A stretch of DNA of 64,000 nt, taken from the NCBI GenBank assembly GCA_030159075.1, contig BROG01000376.1, forward strand, positions 509,001 through 573,000, in the 5' to 3' direction. Below are positions 10,486 to 21,504 of this stretch, in pieces. Position 1 is the first letter of the stretch. Every line of letters begins with the position of its first letter. The notes under the pieces are model-generated. The model ran no database searches and had not been told where the DNA came from. It was given only the letters and a program-made list of their open reading frames with translations. The position numbers and the translations under genes were made by a program. This DNA comes from Atrina japonica (lineage: Eukaryota > Mollusca > Bivalvia > Pterioida > Pinnidae).

Positions 10486-10531
10486 GCTCAAGACGATATC
10501 GTTTCTGTCAATTAAACTTCATCAGTTGAGC
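10486..10531 (-). ncRNA. Type I hammerhead ribozyme, copy 4 (stem II wobble)
   Basis: As copy 2, except that stem II reads GTT/GAC instead of GTC/GAC. This turns the top C-G pair into a U-G wobble while keeping the stem. All core positions are intact. Confidence 0.84.
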
Positions 10532-10780
10532 TCCAGTTTGAAAAGTATGTGTATTTTCTAAAGATAAAGTGGTATCATACAAGGTCGAATAATATCTCTA
10601 AAAGTATAGCCGAAATCCGTCTAAGAGTAACCACTGTAAAAAAAAAATGACTATTTTAGTTTTAGAAAATTTTCGAATTTAAATGGTGTTAACAGTGCCA
10701 AATATTACTTTAGTATAAGATGAACAGCTGGTACCGAAATACCAGGTACTAGGTTTATGTATACCCTCGGGGACTCAAAC

Positions 10781-11313
10781 GTAAACTGGACAATAAAATT
10801 TCTGTTTGTATACATCTCTAAAAAATTCAGGGATGCTGGATTGGTCTAGATTTTCTTCAAACTCTTGCTAGATGTACAATCCGGTCACCTTTTCTCATCA
10901 ATGTAGAAAACACCATTCTAACGTACTCTATTTGCTTCGAATTATTTCATAGGTCGATGACGTCGAAAACTCACAGGCAATTAACGATTCACAGCTAGTT
11001 TTATATATGACGTCACACAAAGTTCTGCTGACCGACTTCGATGCACTTGCTGAACTTCACTGTTTACATATTATAATACAATGCATATCGAAACATTTTT
11101 CACTGTCTAGAGTTCCTTGCTTAAAAAACGAAACAAAACTATATATTTTCACTAAGTCGGTATCGAAGTTAACAAATCTATATGATAAATCACTAATTAT
11201 TTTAAACGCATCAATATGCTCAACAAAGTAATTTGGTCATAGATTAAGTTAGGAGCCAGCAAAAGTTTCTGTCATTGAAATGCTTATTTAAAATGTACAG
11301 GCATAATAGTAGG
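10781..11313. other. Spacer, nothing supported
   Basis: A short open frame at 11007-11231 has no recognisable motif. No repeat structure is visible. Confidence 0.4.
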
Positions 11314-11450
11314 GTTACAATGTGACTGTTTTACAAAAACTGACAGGGTATCGGCGATTCTCCTGTCAGAAATATCCCTTTCACCGCGAGACTGTGACAG
11401 GGTAATCGCCGATACCCTGTCAGTTTTTGTAAAACATTCACATGATAACA
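11314..11450. repeat. Foldback element with 32-bp perfect arms
   Basis: The arms 11328-11359 and 11404-11435 are exact reverse complements over 32 bp (core CTGACAGGGTATCGGCGATT) and extend imperfectly outward. The 44-bp loop contains a second inverted pair, CCTGTCA and TGACAGG. No related copy was seen elsewhere in the window. Confidence 0.85.
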
Positions 11451-11585
11451 CTTAATTAAGCCGTTATCATACATCATATATCAAGTATTTTTTTGTTTGC
11501 CCCGGACTACCAATCTCGCATACGTAACATGGAGTTCTGGATGTACATACAGCTTACTTGATACAGCATAGTATACACATTCTTT

Positions 11586-11741
11586 CATAGGCGTCGGAAC
11601 CGGTGGGGGGGGGGGGGGGGGGCTTTTTGCAAAGATAGACATAGGTGTTGAAAATTGGGGCGTAGCCCCCAGACGTTTCTGGCGTGTGTGTGTTTTAAGT
11701 TGGTTTAGCCCCCCCAATTCAATTTGCTTCCGACGGCAATG
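11586..11741 (+). mobile_element. Short inverted-repeat element, family A, copy 1
   Basis: Starts CATAGGCGTCGGAACCGG and ends TTGCTTCCGACGGCAATG, so the ends are inverted repeats of about 12-14 bp. The inside has a poly-G run of about 19, TTTTTGCAAAGATAGACATA, TTGAAAATTGGGG, ACGTTTCTGGCGTGTGTGTG and TTTAAGTTGGTTTAGCCCCCC. Five copies in this window share this plan. It has no coding capacity and looks like a MITE. Confidence 0.85.
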
Positions 11742-12081
11742 TCTTTAGTAAATATGTTTAATTGAAACACCCAAATGAAGTGGCCGTGTGTTTTACAGCA
11801 TGTGCATATGAATTTCAATCAGGACTATAACATATCTGATGGTTCAACTTCATGTGTAATAAAGTACAAGAGACCATACGGTCATAATTTTCTGTAGAGT
11901 ATATTTCTATGTACATTCGTTGCATTCTTCAGTGAATGAGAGCCATGTTTTGATGAGACTCTCTTAGAAACAAAAGTGAAACCTGAATGAAAATTTCTTC
12001 CTATACTCTCTCTCTCTCTCTCTCTTCATATGTATATATACATACAAACACACCTCCTTTTCACCTTGTGTTGGTCTTGAT
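11742..12081. other. Spacer with short (CT)n
   Basis: Unique-looking DNA with a CT run at about 12006-12024. No gene. Confidence 0.4.
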
Positions 12082-12470
12082 GTCAATCATCATTACACAT
12101 GTGTGTATATATAATACAATACATGTATACGAAACAATAACAATATAAAAATATTTTAATTTTTTTTTAATTTCAAAGAAAAGATATTTTTTCCAATATT
12201 ATACGTTAACGTAAAAATGAAGATAAAAGTAATTGCCATTTCCTTCACAAGATTCTGAAGACAGGAAGTGAACCACGCGAACGTTGTGGAATATATCGTG
12301 AAGCGTTACTAATTACCAAGGCAACAAGTCTAATCAACAATGAATTAGTATTACAGAAATATTTGTAATTGTTTTTAGATTGTTTCATAATTGTATACTA
12401 TATACGTGGATATTTCTGCGTGTTGTTTATTACGCGATTTTCGTATAAAAACCATACGCGATGGGTTATC
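12082..12470 (+). repeat. Inverted second copy of the raftlin-like gene's upstream region
   Basis: Read on the plus strand, this matches the minus strand of 60721-61113, which lies just upstream of the raftlin-like coding exon. Shared blocks include ATCATTACACATGTGT, ACATGTATACGAAAC, AAGATTCTGAAGA, GCGAACGTTGTGGA, the X-box-like ATTACCAAGGCAAC (12312-12325), ATAATTGTATACT and GCGTGTTGTT. Similarity is roughly four bases in five with small indels. It stops before the acceptor and the coding exon, so only regulatory or untranslated sequence was copied. Confidence 0.8.
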
Positions 12471-13032
12471 TTACGAGATGTCACACCTTACTCTGACCAT
12501 TCCTGTATCAAACGATGATTCTTAGCACAACTGTGGGACTGATACGCCAGGTAATCAGTATTAGTGTAAATTTCCCCCACATGTAAATTTCCACGTTTAC
12601 AGCACTTTACATTATTCACATAAATTTCCACTCATGGAATCTCTCTCTCTCTCTCTCCTTCCTGTTCTTATTCTTTATACTATCTGAATTAGTTTTGTTT
12701 ATGAAGCAATAAAACTAGATTAATATAATTATTATAAGTATAATTTAATTTAAAGATTACAGATATAAAATCTAAACTTTAATCCCAGATGAGTAAGTAT
12801 CTTCTATCGACCGGACATGATGTAAAACTCAAAACACAAAACGTAAATCAAATTTGTTTAACGTCGGTATGTCAGTCTAGACAAAATCAGTTATCAGTTC
12901 GGATTATTAATGTCTTGTTGAACAATGCAAGCATTTTTGTCGTTAATCAGGAACCATCTAGACATGTCAGTGTTATCTACAATTCAACAAGTAATATATT
13001 TACCTTGACGTAGTAGATTACATAACTGGTTC
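12471..13032. other. Spacer, nothing supported
   Basis: Contains a short CT run near 12640 and an open frame at 12789-13013 with no recognisable motif. Confidence 0.35.
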
Positions 13033-13350
13033 ATTTAAAAGGGCATTAGCTTTTTTTACTAGTTCGACTGATGCACAATAAGAAATAAGAGATACTTGTT
13101 TAAATAAATGATTAAATCGATCTTACTACTTATAGTATAGTATATATATTCATATATATTTTGTGGTCAGGCCCAATGTCATATACATATACAAATAGTA
13201 AGGTCGATTTAAAGGAACATTACCTGTGTTCCCCCCCCCCCCAATTATTTTTCTTTTTGTCAAACTTTTACTACTTAATGTACAATAACAAATGAAAGAT
13301 ATACACAGACATACAAATCTTATATTCCTATATATTTTGTGAAAATAAGG
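13033..13350 (+). mobile_element. Inverted-repeat element family E, two partial copies
   Basis: AAAAGGGCATTAGCTTTTTT (from 13036) and AAAGGAACATTACCTGTGTT (from 13211) are two related left ends. Each is followed by TGTACAATAA or GCACAATAAG, then AGAAATAAGAGATAC-like and TATATATTTTGTG-like sequence. Complete relatives lie at 53107-53456 and 59537-59809. Here a left half appears twice in direct order, without a clear right end. Confidence 0.65.
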
Positions 13351-13361
13351 CCATGTCCAGT

Positions 13362-13689
<328 letters not shown>

Positions 13690-14130
13690 ATATTATGTAT
13701 CGTTTAAGGGTGGGTATGTGATAGGTTTTTAAATTATAATGTATTATGTATGGTTATGTATGGTTTAAAGGTGGGGATACTAATTGATAGTTTACCCCCA
13801 AAGAGTCCTTCATACCAAATAACAGCCTCCTACTACACATATTGACTGATATATAGTGCATTTCAACATTTGCACCAAAACTTTAACCTTTGATATTCAT
13901 GAATTAAAGTTAAAATTTGAATATATTCCAAAAAAAAGTTTATAGATTTTACTCAACTAACTGATACAATATCCCCAAAGAGTCCCATTTACCAAATAAC
14001 AGCGTCCTACTACACATATTGAATGATTTATAGTGCTTTTCAACACTTGTCCAAAACTTTAACCTGGCAATACCCGACGCTGACGCTGACGCCGACGCCG
14101 GGGTGACTACATAAGCCGTCCCCCCGATCT
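13690..14130. repeat. Bivalve-type interspersed repeat with an internal duplication
   Basis: CCCCAAAGAGTCC followed by ACCAAATAACAGC, TCCTACTACACATATTGA and TATAGTGC occurs at about 13796 and again at about 13970, a direct duplication of about 175 bp. It ends in CTTTAACC and a GACGCTGACGCCGACGCCGG motif. That CTTTAACC...GACGCCGACGCCGGGG ending is one I know as a common repeat in bivalve genomes. Confidence 0.65.
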
Positions 14131-14173
14131 AAAAGTGAATAAAATTATGCCAAAATAAAAAATTAAAAAAGAA

Positions 14174-14327
<154 letters not shown>

Positions 14328-14399
14328 TGCCTATTAAATATCCTTCCAGGGCGCGCAGTTTCCTAAGCTTAACAAAGAATATTTTAAAATCCCAACGTC

Positions 14400-14452
14400 T
14401 CCATATGAGTGAAAGAGTGGGACGTTAAACAACAATAAAACAAACAAAACAA
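14400..14452 (+). mobile_element. SINE 3' tail fragment
   Basis: CCATATGAGTGAAAGAGTGG then ACGTTAAACAACAATAAAAC and an ACAAAC-rich end. The complete SINE at 39957-40214 ends in the same type of tail, so this is a headless remnant. Confidence 0.6.
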
Positions 14453-15504
14453 TTAAAAATCTCAAAATATTAAAGTTCCTCAACATCCAGTCTACAGGTA
14501 TTAGAAGAGCAAATTTTGTGAAATTAAAAACAATGTCACAATGCTTCATTAAAGTAACGATTCATTCACAAAATAGTAAATAAAAATGGTCGTTTCACAT
14601 GGCCAAAAAATAGTTCCCTTGGGGCTTCAAGCAGGTATCACCAAAAATAAAACTTTTTATTGATATTTATATTTAAGTTTATACACATAATATTTATTAT
14701 GTGTTTTTTCTAAAGAAAACTTAGATTTGTAAATTCATGTTTAATAAGCTAAATAAATCATTCAGAAAGATAACAAAACCTCCCGGAGCAAACAGTAAGT
14801 TCATCGTGGACATGCGGTGACAACTGTAAACTATCTGTTTTACAGCTCGATTTTACAGACAGATCGTGAAATGAACATCTATTATTAACGTCAATAAAAT
14901 GCAATAATTCTGAAAGTTTCTAAAGACATGCATAGGAAACCTTACATGTGCGATCATGATATCCAAATTTATAAATACTGGCTTTATTACCTGTACTTAC
15001 GGCTGATGTTTAAACCGGAGGAGCCGAGTAACACCTTACAGGAAATTACTACGAATGTTGAAGTAGATCCAAAAACTAAAAAATGTTTATTTTAGTTGTA
15101 CATTTCATACCACTCTAAACCACCCTTTCCTTACCCTGTGTTATCTATTTCCATGAAATATTAAACTTTGGGTCAATATATTTCAGTTTTGTCGATCTTT
15201 CAGCACTGGCACTACCTATTGCGTAGAAATATTGTCAATTGTGATTAGGCAAAGAACTGCTAAATCGAAATTCGGAATTCTAATACGTGTAACTGGATAA
15301 CACAGTGACAAAAGTTATTAGTTTTCGTAAACAACTGTTCACACTAAGCTGTGCAATGCACCCTGCAAAATGATATTGAAATCTAATTTATAACGTAATT
15401 AAATTCACTTTTTAAATTTTTCTGAACTTGAGTTATTGTATGTTGTTCAGGGTCATGTAAACCCAGTTTAACAATATTTATACTGCATATTCGGGGAGTT
15501 CTAA
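14453..15504. other. Intergenic DNA, nothing recognised
   Basis: AT-rich with no supported open frame or repeat structure. Confidence 0.4.
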
Positions 15505-15821
15505 ATATTGTAGTCTATTTTCAAAATGGCTTCGATGTTCCCACTTACTTTTTGGTAATTTTTACGAAGATTGTCGAATGTCAAAGAAGCACGTGAGATT
15601 TGCAGTTAATATAAATTCTATTTCAATAATTCTTTTCATCTACTTTCGTATATTATCATTTCAAACCTAAATCAATCAAAGTTTGACTTCTCCATCGTTT
15701 CAAAACATTGGTTTCTGACATTGTCCACGTGCCGGGTATATCGAGTGACAGCACCTACGCCAACAAAAGTAATTATTTCTGAAAACATTGTTCAATAACA
15801 ATCTAAAAAAAATACTGTAAA

Positions 15822-15895
15822 AAATGGACAAACATGGACCTCTGGAAATCAATAGTTGTGATTAGGTGTCACGGAGGAGTAAACATCCCCTGTCA
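15822..15895 (+). mobile_element. Penelope-like tail fragment
   Basis: ATGGACAAACATGGACCTCT, GGAAATC and GGAGTAAACATCCCCTGTC match the terminal sequence of the Penelope-like copies at 2.2 kb and 54.8 kb. It is a short, diverged remnant inside duplication arm B. Confidence 0.7.
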
Positions 15896-16194
15896 TATTA
15901 GCATTCATTTCAGGGTAACATTAAAGATTTAAAAAATTATTTCAGTGACCTTTTTATTCATATAAATGCTACAATTGCATGCATCCCATGCAATAATAGC
16001 TTACGTAGATACTCAGGATTCTGATTTGTTTCAGGTATTTAAAATAGAGTTGAAAAGAATATATTTCACTTATATTTTCCGATAAAAATCACATCCTGTA
16101 TTTAAAAAGTAAATATAAAACACATATAGAAATAGGCCAACTTAACCATACGCCATTAGTGTATGGGACCGCGATTGGTGATAAACCGAGCGCA

Positions 16195-16277
16195 CGAAAG
16201 ACTGAGACTCCCCTGACCAAATTACGAAGCGCATTTGATTTGGCGAAAGAGCTTATCTGAAAGGTCAATTTCTTAAG
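16195..16277 (+). pseudogene. Broken copy of the exon at 503-604
   Basis: CTGACCAAATTACGAAGCGC and following codons give LTKLRSAFDLAKELI, closely parallel to LTELRSTFDMAKEFI of the left copy, and then an in-frame TGA. A stretch of about 20 bases matching the left exon's GNTAG region is missing, and the original start codon context is altered. The AAG|GTACGG donor is still present at 16277/16278. The exon can no longer encode the same peptide. Confidence 0.5.
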
Positions 16278-16430
16278 GTACGGGAAGACATAATTTTCTA
16301 GCAACAAATAACTTTGAAAAGAAGATCCTTTACACCGTTTAACGTGTTTGATAATGTATTTGAACACACATTTTATCATATTCTCGTCTATATGGAAAAA
16401 CAGCTATTTTGTTACAACATGCGCGCAGAC

Positions 16431-17477
16431 ATTTGGACACCCAAAGTGCGGGAGGTAAAATAAGCCCAGCGATCTGATCATTAAATGAAAAAAATCGTTT
16501 TGCCATTAATAAGTGAAATTAAGGTGATAGATAAGATACATGAATATTAGTAGCACTTAGGGTTGACGGTTGAAAATTTAAAGGGAGGGGTCCGACGAGA
16601 ATAGATATTTTCCTTTAGTGCGGAATACTACTAGTTGTAAACAAGTGAAAATTTGAAGTAGAAATGCAACGGCAACCTATACTATTGATTGCATATTTTG
16701 TTATCAAAAATATTGATCTTTAAACACAGGGTGCTGATTTGACCCAGATTTAATAAACATGGGAATGACAGTGACCTGAAGTTTAGTAAATTAGCATTGA
16801 GGCCTCTTGGAAAATATTTGGTGGTGTCTGTTCATATGAACTGGGCCAAAAATTAACATTGTTGCAGCTTATATCGCTTTAAATTCTTATTAAATGGTTT
16901 GAATACAGTGGTGTGGTTACCGTTTGTGAGTATAAATAAACAAACTTTATATTGATTGTAAAATGTTTAAATAGTTTAATACTTCATTTCTTGTCGTTCT
17001 GGTTGAGATGGATTCAAAACGAAATCGACCTGTCTTAAAGGTCATAATACAATACTTCGCTCTGTTGTATTACCTTAGAATACCAAATTGTATAGCTTTC
17101 AGTCGAACATTGTATGTGGAATGTTGATTTCCATATTCGCCAGGATATTTCTTGCTAGTATTTACACGTAAGTAATATCTATTTCTTGGTTTGTAAAATT
17201 TATATCCTTGATCGATTGGAATGGGTTGAAAAGATATGTAGAATTGACTCGATTCTAATTTCAAGTTTCCATTGTGAATTTTATGTATTGACATGATTCG
17301 TAAGCAGTACCGAAACCCGGTAGAAGGACATTATCAACGTGTACAAGTACAAAGAACGGGTTCGGCTTAACAGAATTACGATGTTCCAGCGACTGATATG
17401 CTATTTCTTGTATAATTATACTGTTTATTGTCGAAATATGACACGAGAACGAAAAAAAATGTATCACACTTCTGGTA
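16431..17477. other. Intergenic DNA, nothing recognised
   Basis: Short minus-strand open frames (17070-17294, 17261-17467) have no recognisable motif. No repeat was seen. Confidence 0.35.
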
Positions 17478-17531
17478 TGTTGTAAATTTTGAATTTACTG
17501 GGTGGATGTAAATTCATAATTTACAACATGA
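17478..17531. repeat. Small inverted repeat
   Basis: ATGTTGTAAATTTTGAATTT and its near-complement AATTCATAATTTACAACAT form a hairpin of about 54 nt. A longer, related arrangement with ATGTTGTTAATCAGTTTGAA and GTAAATTTACAACATG occurs at 22852-22976. Confidence 0.65.
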
Positions 17532-17739
17532 CACGCAGATTTAACATTTCTACGAGTTGATGATCAGTTCTATCATTGTAGGGCTCTCTAATCACGGGAA
17601 ATTGAAAATACATGTGGACATAAACAAAAAGTCAACATGCAGATTGGAATTTTCAAATCACACTAAGTCTTTTTAAAATATATAAATATTTGAGATTTGA
17701 ATTTCTTAGAAAGATATCAATTCGTTTAATATTATTAAC

Positions 17740-17840
17740 ATTACCAATGTTATAGTTTTAGAAAAGAGGCCAAATCAAATGTTCAATACGATCGTTTCTG
17801 TAAATAAGACTTCATCAGTTGAGCTCGAATTTGATTCAGA
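17740..17840 (-). repeat. Diverged hammerhead-repeat remnant
   Basis: About 100 bp related to the 355-bp unit, recognisable by AAGACTTCATCAGTTGAGCT on the plus strand. The rest of the unit is not recognisable. Confidence 0.65.
17781..17825 (-). ncRNA. Hammerhead ribozyme, copy 6 (degenerate)
   Basis: CTGATGA, GTC/TAC around a changed loop, and GAAA remain on the minus strand. Helix III is shortened (CGATCG), the cleavage triplet reads GTA, and helix I pairs poorly (GCTCAA with TTGAAC). Probably inactive or weak. Confidence 0.55.
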
Positions 17841-17999
17841 ACATAAGTTTATAAGACTTGTCCAAATAACTGATGTACAAAGTCAGTTTAGTGTCCTTTA
17901 TGAGGATTGTAATGTTTTTAACTTGATACTTTATAATTAGTTTTAACTTGTGCAATCATGATAAAACTGCCTTTTAACATTCCCTACACTGGCACAGCC

Positions 18000-18195
18000 A
18001 TTATACCGACCTTAAAATATGCGGAACATTGAACAAAGCGGTGTTCGATTTCTCTATCAATAACTTGTCAGTAAGTAGTTTACTTCTGTCCATATATTGA
18101 ACACGCCATGGCAAAACTGAGAAATATAAACGTCATATGCAGGTGATTGCGGGATATTACTTCTTAAATGTGGAAAATTTACGATGTGAAAGCTA
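18000..18195 (-). mobile_element. Penelope-like fragment (C-terminal coding end)
   Basis: The sequence from TTATACCGACCTTAAAATAT through GTAAGTAGTTTACTTCTGTC and GGGATATTACTTCTTAAATG to AAATTTACGATGTGAAAG matches the C-terminal part of the RT frame in the copies at 2.4 kb and 55.1 kb. It has deletions and is non-coding. Confidence 0.75.
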
Positions 18196-18509
18196 ATAAA
18201 ATGCGTATCTTAATTTGATAAGAACCGGAAAGTTTCGAGGGAAATATTACATACACAAACACACTTGTTATCATCATACCTCATACACGACACACAGTCA
18301 CGGATTGGTTGAGAGTCGTCACGTGTCTCTCATGCCGTCTCTGAGTTGCCGTTCGTCTCCGACGTGTATCGAACACAAACAAAAATGTCGGATCAGAGCA
18401 GACGACGTATTCCCCTTCCCGATGATGTTTGAATCTGTAAAATTCTAGAAATAAAAGACGTTTAGTCTTTGTTGATTCTGTATGTCGGTGAGTAACTTAT
18501 TGCCTTGGC
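18196..18509. other. Spacer
   Basis: An open frame at 18215-18448 has no recognisable motif; nothing else was seen. Confidence 0.3.
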
Positions 18510-18621
18510 TGTAGGGAGACATGACGATTTGTTTACCCGCGGCAAGTCACATTTCCCTCTCGAACCTCGCCCTTTGAAATATGATACGCCTAGGGTAAAC
18601 AAATTGTCATGTCTCCCTACA
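18510..18621. repeat. Foldback element with 29-bp arms
   Basis: Left arm 18510-18538 (TGTAGGGAGACATGACGATT...) and right arm 18593-18621 are reverse complements with one mismatch. The spacer is 54 bp. This is a MITE-like structure, with no second copy in the window. Confidence 0.8.
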
Positions 18622-20234
18622 ACCATATAATAGCATGATAAATGCCATGGCATTTTAGTATCATTTATTTATACATCATCTTTACACACCAGCGATATAT
18701 GAGTACTGTATGCATTTTGTTATTGTGCACATTTTGTAATACATGGTTCACACATGATTTTCCGTGTTTGGGAACATAGGAAATAACCTTTATCTAAGTA
18801 AAAAGACTTTGACCTTTCATTGAAATCGACATACAATATCTAAATAACACATTTATAAGTATACTTAGTGTATTGTACCTCCTTATTTTTTTCACTTTTA
18901 CCATCACCTCCTACTAGTACTTTCAGAACTTTTATTATAATTTAGCTATCCTGGAATTCATGCCAGCGCAAATAAATGACATGCGTACTCTGTTAGCCAG
19001 CTGATTCATCTAACAATTTACATTGATATTATTTGATCTACGCCACGATTTATGTAAAGCTTAGTCGGCGTGAAATGTGCACTTGCCCGGACGTTGGTGC
19101 TTTATATAGCTTAGATATTAGGAAGATGTACAGAAAGGTATGTAATGCTTTAACAATTTGTTATAGGCATTTGTGTGTTACACGTGTAACCTATAGTTAC
19201 TATTTATTAAACGTGACTTATTGCACCATGTTCTAATGTGTAGTAAACTGTTGTACACATATTTTTTGTACCTCACAACACTGTATTATCGCATTAGTTG
19301 CTATTGAATGATTTGCTACAGTTGCTTGTTATCGTCTGCAAGAACAACCTCGTTATCTCTGATATTTCGCAAATGTCTGATGTGCATGTTCAGTATAAAT
19401 CAAAATATTTCACAAACTGTAATCTACAAACATCTTTATATTTATTGCTGATTTTCTGCGTGCAAGGTCAAGGTCAAACTCATATGACTTGCTTTCAGTC
19501 TGGATGCTGATGGTATATATATAACAAGTAGTGGAGAAAGAATATGTACAGTGAGTAGAACAACAAACACATTCTTCCAAAAATCAAATACTCTTGAGGT
19601 TCCTCTGTACTTGTTAACATTGGTTATGTTTCCTGCGTGTTAATTGTGTCCTTGTTCCATTTTAATATGGTGAAGAAAAATAAAATTTATTTAAAAAGAA
19701 TTAGTTGACAGTGTCTTTATTTCCGACCATACGTAGAAATACAACGAGAACTGGCATTTATAAAAAGACACTGTGACAGTAGATACCACAACGCTTGAAC
19801 TTCAATGTCGGGTTATCCAGACGAAGCATAGGCCTACAGACCGACCCCTTATTTCACATCATAAATATGCTTATAAATGTGAATGATACAATGCTCCGAA
19901 TATATCTAGCATTTACATTTTAAAAAGTAGTGTATAATTGTATAATTTGGTTACAATAATTATGGTTATAATTGTATAGTTTGACCTAAACTTGTTGCTT
20001 TCCTGCTGCTATCAAGAAATTTTGCATACCTCCTTAAAAAGGTAAAATTGTGGGTTGATATTCATATCCTGTTGCAACGACGTTGCCATATACAGGGCCG
20101 AGGATTAAAAAAAAATCCAGGAATCGTACCGAAATAAAAAAGATATACTTTTTTTTTAAATGGCGGCATTTTAACACTGATAATTATGATATGAGCTTGT
20201 ATTTATGAAAAGGTATGAGAGAAAATATTTATAT
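18622..20234. other. Intergenic DNA, nothing recognised
   Basis: Open frames at 19033-19236 and 19298-19510 carry no recognisable motif. No tandem or inverted structure was noticed. Confidence 0.35.
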
Positions 20235-20402
20235 ACCCTTTCAGGATAGCTGCGGTCCTGTAACTTTGAGTGGCAAAATGGTACAGATTCCCGAGAAATG
20301 GCGTCAAGAAACAATCATTAACTATAACGACGTCTATGTTTTTGCGAGTACCTGTATCATTTTGTCACTCAAAGTCACAGGACCTCAATTAATGTGAAAG
20401 GA
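20235..20402 (+). mobile_element. Inverted-repeat element family B, copy 1
   Basis: Begins ACCCTTTCAGGATAGCTGCG, followed by GTCCTGTAACTTTGAG. It ends with ACTCAAAGTCACAGGACCTC and AATTAATGTGAAAGGAT, an inverted repeat of about 35 bp with mismatches. The second copy at 33091-33244 has better-preserved ends. No coding capacity; the frame at 20215-20397 is chance. Confidence 0.85.
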
Positions 20403-20426
20403 TCTATATAGTTGATGCATTGTGGT

Positions 20427-20570
20427 TAAAAGACAGCTGTAGGCATATTTCTAGTTGGTGTCCACTTAAAACACATTACTATTGTGAATCCTACCTTATC
20501 AAAAGACTGCTGTAGGCATATTTCTAGTTGGTGTCCACTTAAAATACATTAATAATGTGAATCCTTCCTT
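20427..20570 (+). repeat. Tandem dimer of about 74 bp
   Basis: TGTAGGCATATTTCTAGTTG followed by GTGTCCACTTAAAA occurs twice in direct order, about 74 bp apart, with few differences. It lies immediately beyond the family B element. Confidence 0.85.
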
Positions 20571-21500
20571 GTCAATCTTTATTATGTTTTACGTCACAAT
20601 GAACAATTAGTTGTTATTGTTCAGTTTTGATGAATGATAAGAAACCCTGTTTGTGTATGCTTATATAGATGTTCAGTGTGTTAAATGATTTTATAATATG
20701 TCTCGTCTAAATATAACTAGATTTTTATATGTGATACTCTCACGCCCATGCATCAATTATTCTCTTAATGCACCCCGTGAATAAATTATCCTCGTAATGC
20801 ACCCCTGTTCAGAAGTTCTTTATTGATAATGCAATCAATGACAAGAAAAAAAGAGTTCCGATTATCATTTGTTTACGGCACATTTCATCCAGTTCGATGT
20901 CATTCAAAGTCATATTATCAACTGAACATGGAGAATGTATTCTTAATTCTTTGTCGGCAAGAAGACTGGAATTAGAAACTATGTTGTCATTGTTGTATCT
21001 TGTTATGTGTTTTAATTTGTAATTTAGACATATGATAAAATATTTATACATGACCATTTTAATATCAGCCCCAGCTTCACGATATTCGGGTCGAGGGCTG
21101 ACATCGGGGTCGAGGACTATGAGGAGTATGATATCAAAATGGCTATATTAAAATATCCGATTTTTAACCTCCGATGTGCAGATTTCTTGTGAGTGAATCA
21201 TTTAGAATCTTTCTTCTCGTTCGGAATGATCAAATAGCAGTAATATACTACAAGATATATTTACTCGAAAAAACAGCGTCCTGACAAACGTTGTCGTGTG
21301 TTATTTCTATTTTCTATTAATGGCAATTATAAATCCCCCTTCTGGAAACGGATTATAGTCATTTAATGACAGTGGTCGCTATTTTCTCGGCAGTAGTGTA
21401 CAAAAGAAGGCTAGGATCTTCTTAAAGATAAATATAATTTAACAGAATACAAGTATTAAATATCCAAGGCATAGGCATATAGATTTGGTTTTGCTGCTGT
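20571..21500. other. Spacer, nothing supported
   Basis: No recognisable gene or repeat. Confidence 0.35.
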
Positions 21501-21504
21501 TCTT

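Larger units (their letters stand above)
10091..10780 (-). repeat. Hammerhead-ribozyme repeat, tandem array 2 (about 1.9 units)
   Basis: Two direct copies with a period of about 361 bp, closely related to array 1 and in the same orientation. Differences include a longer A run (plus-strand GTAAAAAAAAAATGAC) and linked substitutions such as TTTTAGTTTTAGAAAATTTT shared by both units. The two units of this array are more like each other than like array 1, as expected if each dimer was copied from one template or homogenised locally. Confidence 0.87.
15505..16430. repeat. Inverted duplication, arm B (partner at 340-1220)
   Basis: This arm carries the same series of blocks as 340-1220, in reverse orientation. 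It differs by small indels and by a Penelope-derived piece at about 15822-15895 that the partner lacks. This arm's plus strand corresponds to the coding strand of the exon at 503-604. Confidence 0.7.
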
